Shown: positions 11,042 through 24,030 of the stretch, in pieces
Layout: every line of letters begins with the position of its first letter
Position numbering within the stretch: the first letter of the stretch is position 1
DNA from: Cycas panzhihuaensis
Taxonomy: Eukaryota > Cycadophyta
Direction: 5' to 3'
DNA: 64,000 nucleotides
Assembly (NCBI GenBank): GCA_023213395.1
Contig: CM041465.1
Span: 214,899,741-214,963,740, forward strand
Translations under genes and position numbers: made by a program
The notes under the pieces: model-generated
The model's database searches: none
The model's input: only the letters and a program-made list of their open reading frames with translations
Told to the model about the DNA's origin: nothing

Positions 11042-11439
11042 TAGAAGGTCATTTCATCCCATTTTATTCTATCCTATGAGGTCTTCATTTGAGCCTCTTA
11101 CAAAGCAAACTACTATGACACTTTTGTGGGAAACCCTTATGGGAAGAAAACCCATAAATTTTCTAATCTACTAACCTGGCTTAGACGGCTCTTTAAATGA
11201 AGCCAAATAGCCAATCAATATAATGAATTTTATAGCTTAAATATACTGAGTCTCCATATACTATTTGGTCATCCCCCATGCCTTTTCGGGTTTTCACATA
11301 TTTTGATTTTCCAAAATGATACAACCCTTATCCTTTCGTACTCACAAGGGGTTTTCACGAATGGGATAGAGTGGAGACTTACTATTGTCCTTCTGCGTTT
11401 ACAAGGGGTTTTGACGAATGAGACAAGAGTATGATGGTC

Positions 11440-12190
11440 CTATTGTTATCTCCTTCAATTAGTTAGAGATGGAGGCTCTAAGGCCAAGTTGCTTTCAAAA
11501 CTGTTCAAACTTCACCCTTTTCAATGGTTTAGTGAAGATATTGGCCACTTGATCTGCTGTGGGGCAATACCTAGTTGAATTGTGCCATCATGAACTAGTT
11601 CTCTAATCATATGGACTTTCATACTTATATGTTTGGTACGATCATAAAATACAAGATTTTTAGCCATCTGGATTATAGATTGATTATCTACATATAAGCT
11701 AACAGAGCTTGTTTGGGTGGCATTTAATGTATTTAACAATTTTCTAAGCCATATCACCTCCTTACTTGTCTCAGAAGTAGCAATATACTCAGCTTCGGTG
11801 GTTGAGTCTACAATTATCTTCTACTGTCTAGATCTCCATGATATTGGTGTTGTTCCAAGAAATATTATGTACCCAGACGTAGATCTTTCTATGTCTTTAT
11901 CCCCGACAAAGTCTGAGTCTGTGTATGCATAAAGTTTAAATTCTGCATTAGGTTCATATAATAGGCCATATTTGCTAGTCGTCTTTAGGTACCTCAACAC
12001 TTGTATTGTAGCTTTCCAATGATTCTGCTTAGGATTTGTCATGAATCTTGCAAGAATATCGATAGAGTGTGTAATATCTAGCTTTGTGTTGGTAGTATAG
12101 ATGAGACTACCTACAAGTTACCTGTAGAGTGTTGCATCTGCCTCCCTAATGTCACCATCAACTGAGAGTTTAAAATTAGGCTCCATAAGT
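11440..12190 (-). pseudogene. Element E RNase H (nearly open)
   Basis: The minus strand reads the terminal RNase H domain: YTDSDFVGDKDIERSTSGY, then a single stop, then STTEAEYIATSE, SVSLYVDNQSIIQMAKN and RTKHISMKVHMIREL near the end. Acidic residues of the active site (the D of TDSDF and the E of TEAEY) are retained. It is broken by only a few stops. Confidence 0.9.
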
Positions 12191-12199
12191 GTATCCACT

Positions 12200-12990
12200 A
12201 GTCGAGTACCTTCCAACTAAAACTTTATCAAAAGATCATTGATATATTTTTCTTGGGAGAGGAAGATTTTGCCATTCTTTTGAGTTACTTCAATTCCCAA
12301 GTAATATTTCATCAACTCGAGATCAGACAATTCAAAAGTTTTAGTAAGGTCCTTCTTTAGCTGGCTGATAACTTGTTTACTATTCCCCATTATTAGCATG
12401 TCATCCACAAAGATTAAGAGGTAAGTGGCTTTATCATTTTGGCGCTTGATGAATAATGTTGCATCAATATCTTGATAGTCACAAACCTCATATCCAAGTT
12501 ACCTTATTCTTTCAGACAACTTGGTAAACCAAGCACGAGGGACTTGCTTTAGGCCATACAAGGACTTTTTGAGCCTGCAAACCTTATGCTCATGACTGAC
12601 AATCTCGTATCCTTTAGGCTGAGCCATATAAATTTCTTCTTTAAGGTCCCCATTAAGAAATGTGGTCTTAACATCAAGTTGGTGGATTTTCCAACCCTGT
12701 TGAGTAGCCAAAGCTATAAGAGTTCTAATTGTAGGCCACTTAGTTGTAGGAGAAAAGATTTCAGTGTAGTTGATGCCTTCCCTTTGTGTAAATCCTTTTG
12801 CTACCAACCTCACTTTATATTTTTCTAGGGTGTCATCTGATCTGTACTTGTTTTTGAACATCCATTTATTTTAAACTACATTTCTTCCAAGTGGTAGATC
12901 AATAAGCTCCCATGTATCATTCTTAATAAGAGATTGGTACTCTTTGTTCATGGTATTTCTCCAAGATGCATGTTTTACAGCTTCTTGGTA
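12200..12990 (-). pseudogene. Element E reverse transcriptase (catalytic box intact, few stops)
   Basis: The minus-strand frame gives WRNTMNKEYQSLIKNDTWEL, then a stop near 12872, then KYKVRLVAKGFTQREGINYT, QLDVKTTFLNGDLKEEIYM and LKKSLYGLKQVPRAW. The catalytic box reads FVDDMLI near 12400, with both aspartates kept. KYYLGIEVTQKNGKIFLSQE follows. Two in-frame stops prevent full translation. This is the best-preserved Copia RT in the window. Confidence 0.92.
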
Positions 12991-14520
12991 TGTTAGGGGC
13001 TCTTCATTAAGAGCAAGGTGCAGTTCTGCTAGTTCAAGCTCAATAGAAAGTGATTCATGTATCCTTGCTCTATGGACACTTCTAGTGCTAGTTTTGCCTA
13101 CCTCATCTGGTCGCATGTCCTTGTGTAGCTGGTAGGCTTCACGAAAACCTCGAGTTAAGAATGAGGTTTTCATTTCCACACTCTCTTGGTCTTCGTTTTG
13201 ATCCTGAAGAGGATCATGTGAAATATTTGGCATGGAGGAAGTTGACGATGCTGGAGAAGATAGGCCAGCCACAGATGCTGGAGAAGATGACCCTTCTACT
13301 ATGGCTTTGCCTTTGTGAGCTTGGATGTTCATAAATGATGGTTTTGGATGTGTACACATTAGATGGGAGTCATAGCTTGTATCCTTTGAGGCTCTATTGT
13401 CAGATTCCAAGATTTTAAGAAATTGTTGAGGATCTTCCCCAGTAAATTTTGGAATCTGGACATCAAATTCAGTAGCATCATTAAATCGGTATGAAGGCAT
13501 CTTGGAGTCAAGTCTGAGTAACTGATCTTGAGTCTCCACAAAGATAACATCTCTAGTGATGATGATTTTACACTGTGAATGTATAAAAACCTTGTATCCC
13601 TTTTTGTCTATAGGGTATCTAACAAAGATGCCTTTGATGGCTCTATCTTAGAGCTTATTTCTATGTTCCTCAAGAATATGAGCATAACAAGTAAAGCTAA
13701 AAATTCTAAAGTAGGAGATAGAGGGGGTTTGTCCATACCACATTTCATCTAGAGAGGGGCTGAGCTTGGAGGAACGAATAGTGTTGATGCGATATACAGT
13801 AGTCCAGATAGCCTCATTCCAAAGATAGATAGGGACATTCTTATATACTAGCATAGCATGAGCCATATTCATGATGGTCTTGTTCATGCGCTTAGTAACT
13901 CTATTTTTCTGGGGTGTACCTGCAATAGTAGTCTAATGTTTGATTCCATGTTGATATATGTACGATTCAAACTCATTGGATATGTACTCGCCACCATTAT
14001 CAGTCATGAGTATTTTGATCTTAAATCTAGATTCATTTTCCACGCGGACATTGAAAGCTTGAAACATAGAAAAAGCTTCATCTTTCTTTATAAGAAAAGT
14101 AACCCATATTTTCTTGGTAAAATCATCAATGAAATCAATATAGTACCACTTTTGTTTGAGAGAAGGGATGGGCATAGGACCGCATATATCTGAGTGTATA
14201 AGCTATAAAGGTTGGCTAGATTTCCACTGACTACAAGGAAAGGGTTGTCTTTGAGATTTGGCAATAATACATGCTTCGCATTTAAAGGGCTTATAGGAGA
14301 GCCTAGGCAAACTAGGAAGAGTGTCTTGTAGTTCTCTTAAATGATCAATTTTGATATGACCCATATGAGAATGCCATAGGGCCACTTGGGACAACTTTTG
14401 AGGAGTCAGGGTTGTGGTAAAAGTAGAGTCATCATCAACATAGTTGGCTTCAGACGATGGTGAGCCAGCTAGGCGAAAACGTTTGCCATCAAGAATTTCG
14501 GTCATAACCATAACATTTGA
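12991..14520 (-). pseudogene. Element E integrase and linker
   Basis: Read on the minus strand, the pre-integrase motif LWHSHMGHIKIDHLREL opens the domain near 14400. It is followed by CEACIIAKSQRQPFP, a zinc-binding remnant, and the core YYIDFIDDFTKKIWVTFL with MTDNGGEYISNEFE (second catalytic Asp kept). MNKTIMNMAHAMLVYKNVPI and WYGQTPSISYFR follow. The linker at 12871-13539 carries a Ser/Ala-rich insert. A few stops separate the pieces. Confidence 0.9.
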
Positions 14521-14835
14521 AGGAGGGTGAATGACATAAAGAGTTTAATTATTTGCAGTTACACTCATATCAAATCCACGAGAGATAAGGGTAGACAGGG
14601 AGAGCAGATTCTACTTTAGAGAAGGAATATATAAAACATCAACAAGTGTAAAATTTGGAAGGCCTGAGAGTTTTAGGCAAATAATTCCAAGTCCTTCGAC
14701 TGGCTGAGATGATTTGTCATCTATGTGTACAACACCACGAACTTTAGAGTCAAAATCCTAAAAGAACTAGCGATGACAAGTCATGTGTTGTGTTTCTCAA
14801 GTATCCACGATCCACGATGAAGTATTTGAAGTGGC
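14521..14835 (-). pseudogene. Element E protease region (broken)
   Basis: This minus-strand segment sits between the pre-integrase motif and the zinc knuckle. It aligns with the element C segment 7400-7740, including wording around a damaged DTGATQHM-type loop near 14790. Several stops are present. Assignment rests on position and on homology to element C. Confidence 0.7.
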
Positions 14836-16017
14836 ACTATTTGCAACTCTAAGTGGTGAAGGCAAAAGTGAATAAGCATAGCCACAATAAGCCTTAATAT
14901 ACTTAGTGGATCTATCAACAACATTTGATGAAGTGGTCCTAATTCTTTGAAGGTGTGCATGAATAAACTGCGTTCTACCAAAAGTATCTTCAAAAGAAGT
15001 ATTATTAACATTATGTACACCATGGCGTTATTGATAACTTGGTAGTTTGTTGGTGGCAGTTCTGTAATTTTTGGCATAATGTCCTTTTCTATTACACCTT
15101 TGGCACACAATTGTTTGATTTCCAGTCCAAGTATTAGGCTGGTTGGATTGTCTCTGATTACTGGATCTAGGTCCAGGTTGATTATTTTGGTCTTGGCCTT
15201 GAGACTATTTTTGTTAGAGTTGAGGAGCCTGTTGACTAAGAGGACATTGTCCTTGTTGTCTACCTCTTCCTCTTCCACTGGAATTACCATCTCTACATGA
15301 GTATTGACCTTGATTTTTGGTATAAAAAAGATCTTCTTCCACTTCAAAAGCAGCATCAACTGGATCTGATATAGTGGTAAAGTTGGTATTAAAGGTTTTA
15401 TCAAATTCAGTGAACTTATCATCAAGAGCCTCAAAGTTTAGAGTCTTCAAAGTGCCACTAGATTGAAGACTTCCCAATAGATTTTTGTAATATGGGATAT
15501 GGAGACATGACTGAATCAAGAAAGCCTATGTAATGCATTAAGTTTTAAAATCTTTATCAATGGCTTGCTTGATTGGATGAAGGAGATTGATTGTCTCACT
15601 TACATGTCCTTTCTCAATTCTCATTTTATTCATCTTCAACACTAAGTGAACAAATTCTAAGTTTGATTTAGTGTCAAAGTTCTTCTTAAGAACTTCAAGA
15701 ACTTTCCATACTGTATCATGTACAGCTTCATCAATGAGATTATGTAGGGAATAATCAGTGACAAGCAGTATCCCTGCACAGATTTTATCATCATCAAGTT
15801 CCCATTGGCGTTTAGTTGTAGCTTTAGTGGGAGTAGTTGGAGCACCTCCTCCAGAAGTAGCTAAGGTAGTTGTGGCTGCAATATATGGTGTAGGTTGCAA
15901 GTGATCTCTCCATAGACCTTCATACTTTATAGCATTTCTGACACCAGTGAATCACATGTCCTAATTTTCTTTCCCTTTTAGAATGCAGTTCACATTTTAC
16001 TTGAACTATGAAGACAT
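14836..16017 (-). pseudogene. Element E gag with zinc knuckle
   Basis: The start is taken at the ATG read from 16017; its first codons already hold stops. The frame continues NCILKGKEN, then NAIKYEGLWRDHLQPTPYIA. The 15538-15900 stretch is open and gives KRQWELDDDKICAGILLVTD and WKVLEVLKKNFDTKSNLEF (UBN2-type gag). A Gln/Gly/Arg-rich stretch precedes a knuckle, CQRCNRKGHYAKNY, at about 15064-15110, whose last cysteine has become tyrosine. Confidence 0.9.
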
Positions 16018-18026
16018 AGTGTCTTTTGAGAAGGAAAGAAATAAATAAGGGACTATAAAAGTGATGGCAATAAATGACCAATTACTATTTACAAATGGGA
16101 AATGTAATAAAATAGCGTAATAGAAGTGAGAATAGTTGCTCAAAGATAAAGAGAGCAACTTAGAGAAAAGTCACCAACACTTGTGACAAATATTAACTTG
16201 ACACAGTAAGAATATGAGAAGCATTATGATGAAAATTGGCCACTAACACTTGTGACAAATATTAACCTGATGTAACAGGAATATGAGAAGCACTATGATT
16301 ATGGTTACACTATGGATCACTTTTTACAAATAAGTAAGTGATAAATATATAAGATTGTAGGCCAATATAGAAGCTGGCATCATTGGGTTTATACAACTTG
16401 AAACTCAAATGTAGGATGTGTAATCAACCCAATAACATCTAACTTATGTCCAACATGTAGTTGAGGTTGTTGAAGATATTCCTAGGCTTCTATTAGAATT
16501 AAGTTGGCCTTCACCCGCGATACCCATAATTGTGCTTGGTGATGAAATCCAAGTCACAACGGAGCCTAAGTACTACCAATCCTCACCCAGTTCACCAATG
16601 AGTAGCTATATACCTCCTCTAAAGAGTGGTACATGCATACCCATGGCTATGATAGATATTAGATTAGGTATATTTTAATCTTATATTAAAGTTTTAGTTT
16701 TCTTAGTTGATTATCAGGATGATCCCTGATTGAGGCACGATGGTATGGCTAACCAAACCTCACCAATATTCCGGTTTAGTCCAGTCCCAACTTGAAACCC
16801 ACACCTCTTTTATGGCACGAAATTCTACCAACCAAGGTATCTCAACCTTAGTAAGAGTGTGAATAGGTACAAGATGGCAGAAAGTAGTGTACGTGATGTG
16901 TTCCTTTTAGGAAGAGTGAATATTATCGAATTGTATTAAACGTACATTTAACTGAAAATTGAATGCTTGCTTGGAGTGCTTACTTGAAGTATCTTTAGAG
17001 TGCTTGCTTTGAGTGATTTTAGAGTGATGAAATGCAATGCTAATAAGTGAATGAGGGCACCAGATATTGCTCTGATCTAAGTATTTTTTTCTCACTTTCA
17101 CAATAGGCTTTTAAGCCTTATAAAAAGAAGGAAGAAATTTTCTTCACTTTTGTTTTTTTATTAATATAAAAGAAAGTAGTCTTCACTAATTTAGCAATAA
17201 TGTTATCCCATAATGATGAAATGGAGTTGCAATTTTTGTGATGTAAACTAGACTCAGAGCTTCATCTTCAGGAAGTGGAATTAGGTCCAAATGAGTTCTG
17301 GAAAGTTTTTAGCAGCCCCGCAAAGTTAGGGGATTATATTTTTTTAGAATTCTTACTAAAAATAATTATTATTCACTAAAATAGTAATAACTTCCTTATA
17401 CGAAATCAAAATTAGGTGCTGGTTTTTGTGCTAGAAAGTAGACTCAGAGTCTCATCTTTGATAATTGGAATCACGTCAATTAGAACTCTGTAGAAGATTT
17501 TGTAGACCTGTGAAGTTTAACAAGCAAATTTTATTTCTGTAAAAAATTTTGCTTGCTAATATCTCATTAACACATGATACCATATGAAATTGCCATCATT
17601 TTTTTTATCACCAGGATCCCAATATGGGCAAGGTGAGAGCATACAATGATGGATATTTTAAATAACTCAAAATTCTTTAAGAAAAAATGGGTAAAACCTC
17701 CCCTTACAATCATTCTTCTAAATGCTAGAAAAATTTTGGTAGCATTTCCCCTTGTTAAATGGACAAAAAGAGGGGAAAGAAAAAAAAGAATGAGATAGCA
17801 TGAATTACCACCAAAGGATTGGAATCCTTAGGCCTTACAACTCCTTATATTGTGCTTCCAAACCTACAAAAGAGAAATGGAAAGCAAACAATACATAATA
17901 TGCTATCATAATAACTTAAAAATATTTCTAAATCCACTTTCACAATCTCCTTCACCACATAGATTGTGGGGGAGAAGGAAGTGATGGCTCCATTGGAAGT
18001 GTAAGTGAGGAATATGTAGGAAGCAA
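16018..18026 (-). other. Element E long untranslated leader
   Basis: About 2 kb separates the primer site from the gag start. No conserved coding domain is readable. The gag-proximal 313 bp are shared with element C. A tandem similarity around CACTTGTGACAAATATTAAC occurs at about 16165-16260. The 17200-17600 part has two related phrases around AGACTCAGAG(C/T)(T/C)TCATCTT. A nested, unrecognised insertion inside the leader is possible. Confidence 0.6.
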
Positions 18027-18038
18027 GATTTGATACCA
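18027..18038 (-). other. Primer binding site of element E
   Basis: The plus strand reads GATTTGATACCA, so the minus strand reads TGGTATCAAATC, two bases inside the 5' LTR. It matches the initiator tRNA 3' end at its first nine positions. Confidence 0.85.
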
Positions 18039-18040
18039 CA

Positions 18041-18338
18041 TGAAAAGAGTGGATCTATCCTTTATCTCCATGCACTAAACACAAAGGCAAATATGGAAGC
18101 AAGAGAGACTTGAGAGAAAGAAAGTAGCTCTCACAAAATGGGGAGGTAAGAATGAATCTCTTCTATTGAGCTTTTACTTTTATATCGAGAGAGGGAGCAT
18201 TAGAGTTAGGTGAAATGAAATTACACATAATGTACATGAAAGTGCATTTTACTTAAGTGATCTAATTTAAAGTTCACTTAAGACCCTTTTTAGAAATAAT
18301 CAACTAATGTAATGACCTTGTGGTATTAACCATTTTCA
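18041..18338 (-). repeat. 5' LTR of element E
   Basis: It begins TGAAAAGAGTGG and ends ACCATTTTCA (plus strand), matching 10723-11025 over nearly its full length. The primer site lies immediately to its left. Confidence 0.94.
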
Positions 18339-18343
18339 GGGAT
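18339..18343. repeat. Target site duplication (GGGAT), right side of element E
   Basis: This is an exact repeat of 10718-10722. It shows that the DNA at 10717 and 18344 was once contiguous. Confidence 0.9.
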
Positions 18344-20720
18344 GCCTCTAGGGTTTATATGCACCAAACGGGTGACTAAGTATGTTGAAAGTTTTGGGAG
18401 ATGTCTTTGTTTTACTCAGAAAGGTAATATAACAATGCAAAATATTATTGCCACCAAATAAATGCAGTTTAAAGGAAAAAACACTCTTCTTTATCTCTCT
18501 CTTCCTCCCTCTCCTTTTTTCTTGTAAGTGGAAAAGATAAGGGAATAAAGGAAAGAGCTAATGCAATGGAGGAAGAGAGTGCAATGACTAATGCAATTTG
18601 TTTCAATGATGCATAGGAGGAAAAGTAACTATTAAGAGGCTTTAAGTCCCTTTATGTCCCCACCCTAGAAAGTGCAAAGAATATGCAAAAGAGAGGGAGA
18701 TGCAATAGAGGGAAAGAAACAATTTTGTCACTTTCCTCTAGAGATACAATATGAGTGGTATATTAACCCAAACTACCCTCGTTTAAATGCCCATGTAATA
18801 GGGAGGGGAAGGAAAATGGAGTCAATGCATGCCAATGTAACATATGACTTTCCTTCCTAGCAAATACAAAGTAGATGAGATATAAACAAAATGGAATGCA
18901 ACTTTCTTTCTTCTCTTTTCTTTTGGGAAAGGGGGAAATGGATAAGGAAAGAAGGAGAAGTTGGAGGAGGTGCACTTGGAACTGAGTCGACTAGTGAAAT
19001 GTGCCTTTCTTCCTTCTTTGTAATCTCTTTACTGGTCACCTCACACTCCTTGCCATAGTTGGCGTTGTAGGTGGAACATTGGTGGGGCTTCCTTACCTTC
19101 CCTAAGATGCTTGTGCAAAAAGAAATAAGAAAAGTTAGAAGGAAAAGTTCAAAGGAAATAAAAGGGAAATAAAGTGCATGTACCTTTTGCTATGATTCTC
19201 ACTTACTTCAGAAAGCAAAACCTGCTTGATAGATCAATTTCCTTTCTATAAGAGGCTATATGTATATATGGAAGCAAATAGATATTTGTATGTATATGTG
19301 TGTGTGTGTGTGTGTGTTTACCAAAGAAATTCAGATCTTGCTTATGTGATTTGAAAGAAAAGGAAACAGTATGCCATTCAACCTTTCTTAATGTGCATCC
19401 AAAATATCAAACAATCTTTTAGAAAGGGGAGAAGGAGGTAAATGGAGTAAGAAAGAAAGCCTCGAAATGGCCATCCCTCCCAAACAGGGCACCTCCATAT
19501 GCTTAAGTACTCTAGGCAACTGAATCAAGCAAAGGTTTGTAGCTTTGGGCAAACAAAGAAGATGACAAAGCTTATAAGGACAAAAGTTGTAAAAGTTGCA
19601 AAAACTATAAATATTGTAAAAGTTACAATGTTACAACCTTTGCAAGATTTATAAAATAGGGCAAGATTCCTACAAAACACAAGATTCACTAAGAAGTCTG
19701 ATATTAGACAATGTATGAGGGTTGGTTGTAGGTATTATAAGTGATTGCCAACACTATAACTAGCAAGATCCTTCATCCCAAGGGTTTCTTGGCATGCAGG
19801 GTGGATATGAGATGGAAGAAATGAGAAAGGTAGGGGGTTGTCATGGAGGATGTCACTAAGAGGGTTGGAACCCTAGCCTTAGGCTCTTCTTCTTCCTTTC
19901 AACAAGTTCCCACAACCTACCTACTTGTGGCCCAAGAGGAACCTCAAGAGGTGTGGAAGGATGGATAAGGGGGAGGAAGGGTTTGCCTTCCTCCAAAGAA
20001 CCCAAGAAATAAATGTATGGAGGGATTTTTAGGTAAATAAAGGATAATACTCATAAAATACCCTTGCGAAAGGAAAGAACAACAAGGTATAGGTCTAAAA
20101 TCACTGCTAAACTGATCTAGAGCATATATTACTTCATGGACTAGTAGGAGGAGAAGGATCCCTCCTGTTAGGTGGAGGAAGTATCCACTTAGCAACACAA
20201 AGAAGATGAGAAACCTACAAAAGACTGATGTAATGGATAGAGAGAGCACTTGAGAGGAGAAACCTACTGGAAATGAACTGTTGCATACCTGCAACTTAGG
20301 ATTTTTACCTAAAGGGAAGAAGAAAATAGGAGAAGAGGGTAGGAGATAGCAGTTAGAGGCATTTTTTTTCTTTCTCAAATGAGCCAAGAGAGACAAAATG
20401 AGTTTGAAATTGGGTTTTTATACCAAATTTTTGTCTATTAAGTGATTAGGGTTCACTCTTGGTAGGAAACAACCTCTTGCCACGTGTCAATTTTATAATA
20501 AATGCAAAATTGGCCATTGCCATGTCATAGATTTAAATGAATAGTTACCCCACAACAAACTTTGCAGTACTATGAACAGTGTCATGGTGCAGCTAAAACA
20601 TAGGAGAAAAATAAAGGGGGGCCTAGGAGGCCCCAAAAAGAAAGGTCTTAGGCCCTAATAGAGTTAAATGCCAAATTGGTAAGGCATCTAAGAGACCTTT
20701 AGGTATTGGTGGGACCTCAT
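18344..20720. other. Degenerate noncoding DNA, probably the 5' part of element D
   Basis: The stretch continues element D across the insertion of E. Its composition is again purine-skewed on the plus strand. No protein domain is readable. A 150-codon minus-strand frame at 19944-20396 is hydrophobic and Ser/Leu-rich, as pyrimidine-rich DNA would give by chance. A GC palindrome-like GGGGCCTAGGAGGCCCC lies near 20617. An LTR of element D may be here but no partner copy is in the window. Confidence 0.45.
19297..19318. repeat. (TG)n microsatellite
   Basis: This is an uninterrupted run of about 11 TG units, preceded by TATG-rich sequence. It is a simple repeat and a likely length polymorphism. Confidence 0.95.
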
Positions 20721-22560
20721 CAAGTAAGGAAAAAGTGGTAATAAGGCCCCAACGATGGACAATCAATAAATGCAAGGATGATCGGGCCTAAAATGAGGTG
20801 TTAAGGACCATGCAATGCCAAAAGACAAACAAAAGTGGGTTGCGAGAGCCTAGAAGTACTCGGGGTTGCTGTGGAGGTGTGATGAAAGTCTATATGATGC
20901 CATGGGACATTTGTCCCAAGTCATCATAGGCTAAAATGATAGTTATAAGCATAAAAGAGTAGGCAAGCCAAGCATATCAATCATGCGATCAATAATACCG
21001 CATAGAATGCATCTACTACACATCTTAATACATCCTGAAGTAAAAGAAGTACTAGGCTAGAGATATACCTGTGCCTACTTGAGAGGTGTCATCCATGTCC
21101 ATTCCTAGTAGCCGAGAAACATTTATCATAATTGAATAATATGCCAAGTTTCAATTTATAGAACCCTAACAATAATCTATCATTGTTTCAACTCATAGAA
21201 TCCTTAAAAATAGCCTATCAAGTTTCAACTAAGTAATCTGTCAAGTTTGCAACCACCTCTATTACCAAAAAGATTGTTAGAGATTCATAGTCTCATGGCA
21301 TATGTCACCTTGAAGCTATAATATGCTATGATTCCACCTTGAAGACAATCTCTTAAAATCTCATTATAAGCTTCCTCCTTGGAGCCCTAATCATTCCTAG
21401 TTTTTCTTAATTTTAGAGCTCTATTAGATGCTTTACTGGTTATGTAAGCTTCCAACCTAGTACTCTTTTATCAACTTATCACAAGTGTAAATTTTCAACC
21501 TTTACTTTGATAAGTTGTGCTTCTACCTTGTTGTTCGATACCACAACTATCATATAGCAGAGTAGACGAGGATGACAATAAACTTCTAACCTTAGCTCTG
21601 ATAATTTCCTAATATCTTTTAACCTAATCTCTTATACTAATTTTCATGGTCCCTTAATGGTTGATTATGATTCTACTTAGCTATGACCCACTTAAGTTTT
21701 CCAACTAAGCCAACATCTATTAAACATCTTAAATTATAGAAGCTAAAATTAGAGTTATGATAACATGCATAACATAAAAATATATTCCTAGAGATGTTAC
21801 TAGTTCAAGAGGTCAGGAATGCTTTTTAATTATTTTAAAACTCAACTTCACCAAATATAAATTATAGATATGGTACCAAATATCAAAACATTATAGTTCA
21901 TTATTAGAATTTCTTATATATATTCATCTTGACTAGAAAAGGAAAATAGGTAGATTACTTCAAACAAATTCATTACCAACCAATATCATTCCTATGAAGG
22001 AAAGATCCCCATAAGTTAGAGCAGGTGATATGAGTGCTAGGGTGCTAGAAAATCACTTAATTCTTAGCTCATAACTAGTCTTAATAATTGAATATTATTG
22101 AATTAGCTTAAGCTATAGACTACACATCAATTTATGTTATCTATCTAGAAATATTCTATTAGCAAAATATTGCTTAACTATTCCTAAGCTTTTCTACTAT
22201 AAAGTAGTTCATATGCATTTTAATTCAAATTCTTTATTACTAAATTCAAAGTTATAACAATATAATAATATACCAGTTCTAAGCTTTCTATTATAATTCA
22301 AGTTTATGCATTCTATCTAAAAATGGCATACTACCTATGCACCATCATTGAGTCAATCTCTCCAAATTATTTCTTTAAGTGATCACACATGTCCCGTACC
22401 ATGAAATATATAAAAATAATAGCTTGTGTGTTTTATATTAGACACAATTACATGTATTATCACTAGCTCTCAGCTCTATGAGATGTGTCTTTCATATCAC
22501 ACAACCTATCCAAGCATAAGGTAGTGAATCTATATTATACAAACATTACTCATGCACATA

Positions 22561-22630
22561 AAAATACTAAGGGGAGACACACTTAACCCTTTTTCATATA
22601 AAATGACTAAGAGGAGACACACTCAATCCT
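22561..22630. repeat. Short imperfect tandem duplication
   Basis: The phrase AAAATACTAAGGGGAGACAC followed by ACT(T/C)AA(C/T)CCT recurs about 39 bases later with a few substitutions. There are only two copies. Confidence 0.7.
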
Positions 22631-23890
22631 ATCTTAAACTAAAATTTAGTACCTTCAAAACAATTGAAAGAGATTGAAATAGTAATGGATACACATATTT
22701 ATGCCACCTACTAAATTTGTCCCCTATATAAGGAGGAGACAAAATACAAAGAGATTTTCCCCAAATGTAAACTTATCTATTGTAACCTTACTTTAAGGTA
22801 TACCCATGTAGAATTTAACTGCTCAAAGAAACTAAATCAAGAATAAATGTGTAGAGCTCATCTACTCTAAGATACTGACTTAATAAGTAATCTTGTACTT
22901 GCTATATGCATCCAACTCTCTACTCTATAAAATTGAACCAATAATTATTATGTAAAACTTAGTTGTTCTATAAAGTTGAATAAAAAATAATTATGCAAAA
23001 CCTAATACCTCCTTTGTCACATTTCTACCATGCTTTTAGCTCTTATCCTAGAGAACATCATTACCTACTATTGCTTCTTAGTGTGTCTCCTCTACATAAT
23101 AGACTCAATACTATATTGTGTAGCCAACCAATAGCTCTATCTACGAAACCTAAAAATAATGATATTGATGTTCCTTTAAAACTAGACCATGGAATAATCT
23201 TGTTAAATCCTTCTGCTCTATTTTTCTGACAAAAAGACAATCAAGAAGAATTCATCTACTTTGTGTGCCTAGTTCAATTATGCCCTCTCTCTTGCTTGTC
23301 TATCCTCCATAATCCTTAATATTGTTCTGCACAAATTCATGATCATACCTTGCTTGATACTTCTTTGCCCTATCCATCTTTATCCTTTCTTTTGCTTTGA
23401 CATAAAGAATCCTATCAAAGAAGAAGTGAAGTTTGTTAAGAGGTAATAAATGACTAAATAATGCCTTTTCATGTTCCTTTCTTCAAGGCATAAAGATTGA
23501 GATTTTAAAATCGTTGTTTTCTTGCATTTTGCACTCTTTATGTGCTTATATTTGGGCTCAATGACCCATTTATAAAATTGTGAAGAGCATTCCTTTATAT
23601 TTTCCACTCAATTGTTCATTTGCAAAGCTACGAGAAATCTTTAGTATTCCAACAAAGTCATAAAAATCACCAAGTCTATCATCTACAATTACATCCATGT
23701 TTCCCCTCTATTTCTCCCTTGTTCATATCATATGCTCCTCCATCTATATTATCCATCCAAAGTGATCTAGTTTCTTTTGTATTATATAAGCAATAAGAAA
23801 ATGAGTAATTTTACATTGAATGAGATAGATAGTTTTAAGTCCAAGTGGATTGAAATCTACTACTTACTAAGTTGAGAAATTGGAATGGTA

Positions 23891-24030
23891 CATCCCCACA
23901 CCTAGTGTTGCATAAATATGCACTCACCTTACATGGGATGATCAAACTAACTAAAGAGAACCAAATACTGCATCCTTACACCTAGCGTTGCATAGATAAG
24001 CATATACCTAACATGGGATAAATAAACTAG
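23891..24030. repeat. Imperfect tandem duplication, 80 bp period
   Basis: CATCCCCACACCTAGTGTTG at 23891 recurs as CATCCTTACACCTAGCGTTG at 23971. ACATGGGAT and AAACTA follow in both units at the same spacing. There are two copies. Confidence 0.85.

Larger units (their letters stand above)
10723..18338 (-). mobile_element. Element E: structurally complete Ty1/Copia
   Basis: Two LTRs (10723-11025 and 18041-18338), a polypurine tract, a primer binding site and a perfect 5 bp target duplication define this 7.6 kb minus-strand element. Gag, protease, integrase, RT and RNase H are all present in Copia order. Coding frames are broken by relatively few stops, and the RT catalytic box is intact. The gag start is about 2 kb from the 5' LTR, an unusually long leader. 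It inserted into element D. Confidence 0.95.

Noticed and set aside
19944-20396. 150-codon hydrophobic minus-strand frame that looks like a membrane protein
   Set aside because: The plus strand is purine-rich here, which makes Leu/Phe/Ser-rich reading on the other strand expected by chance. No conserved motif.
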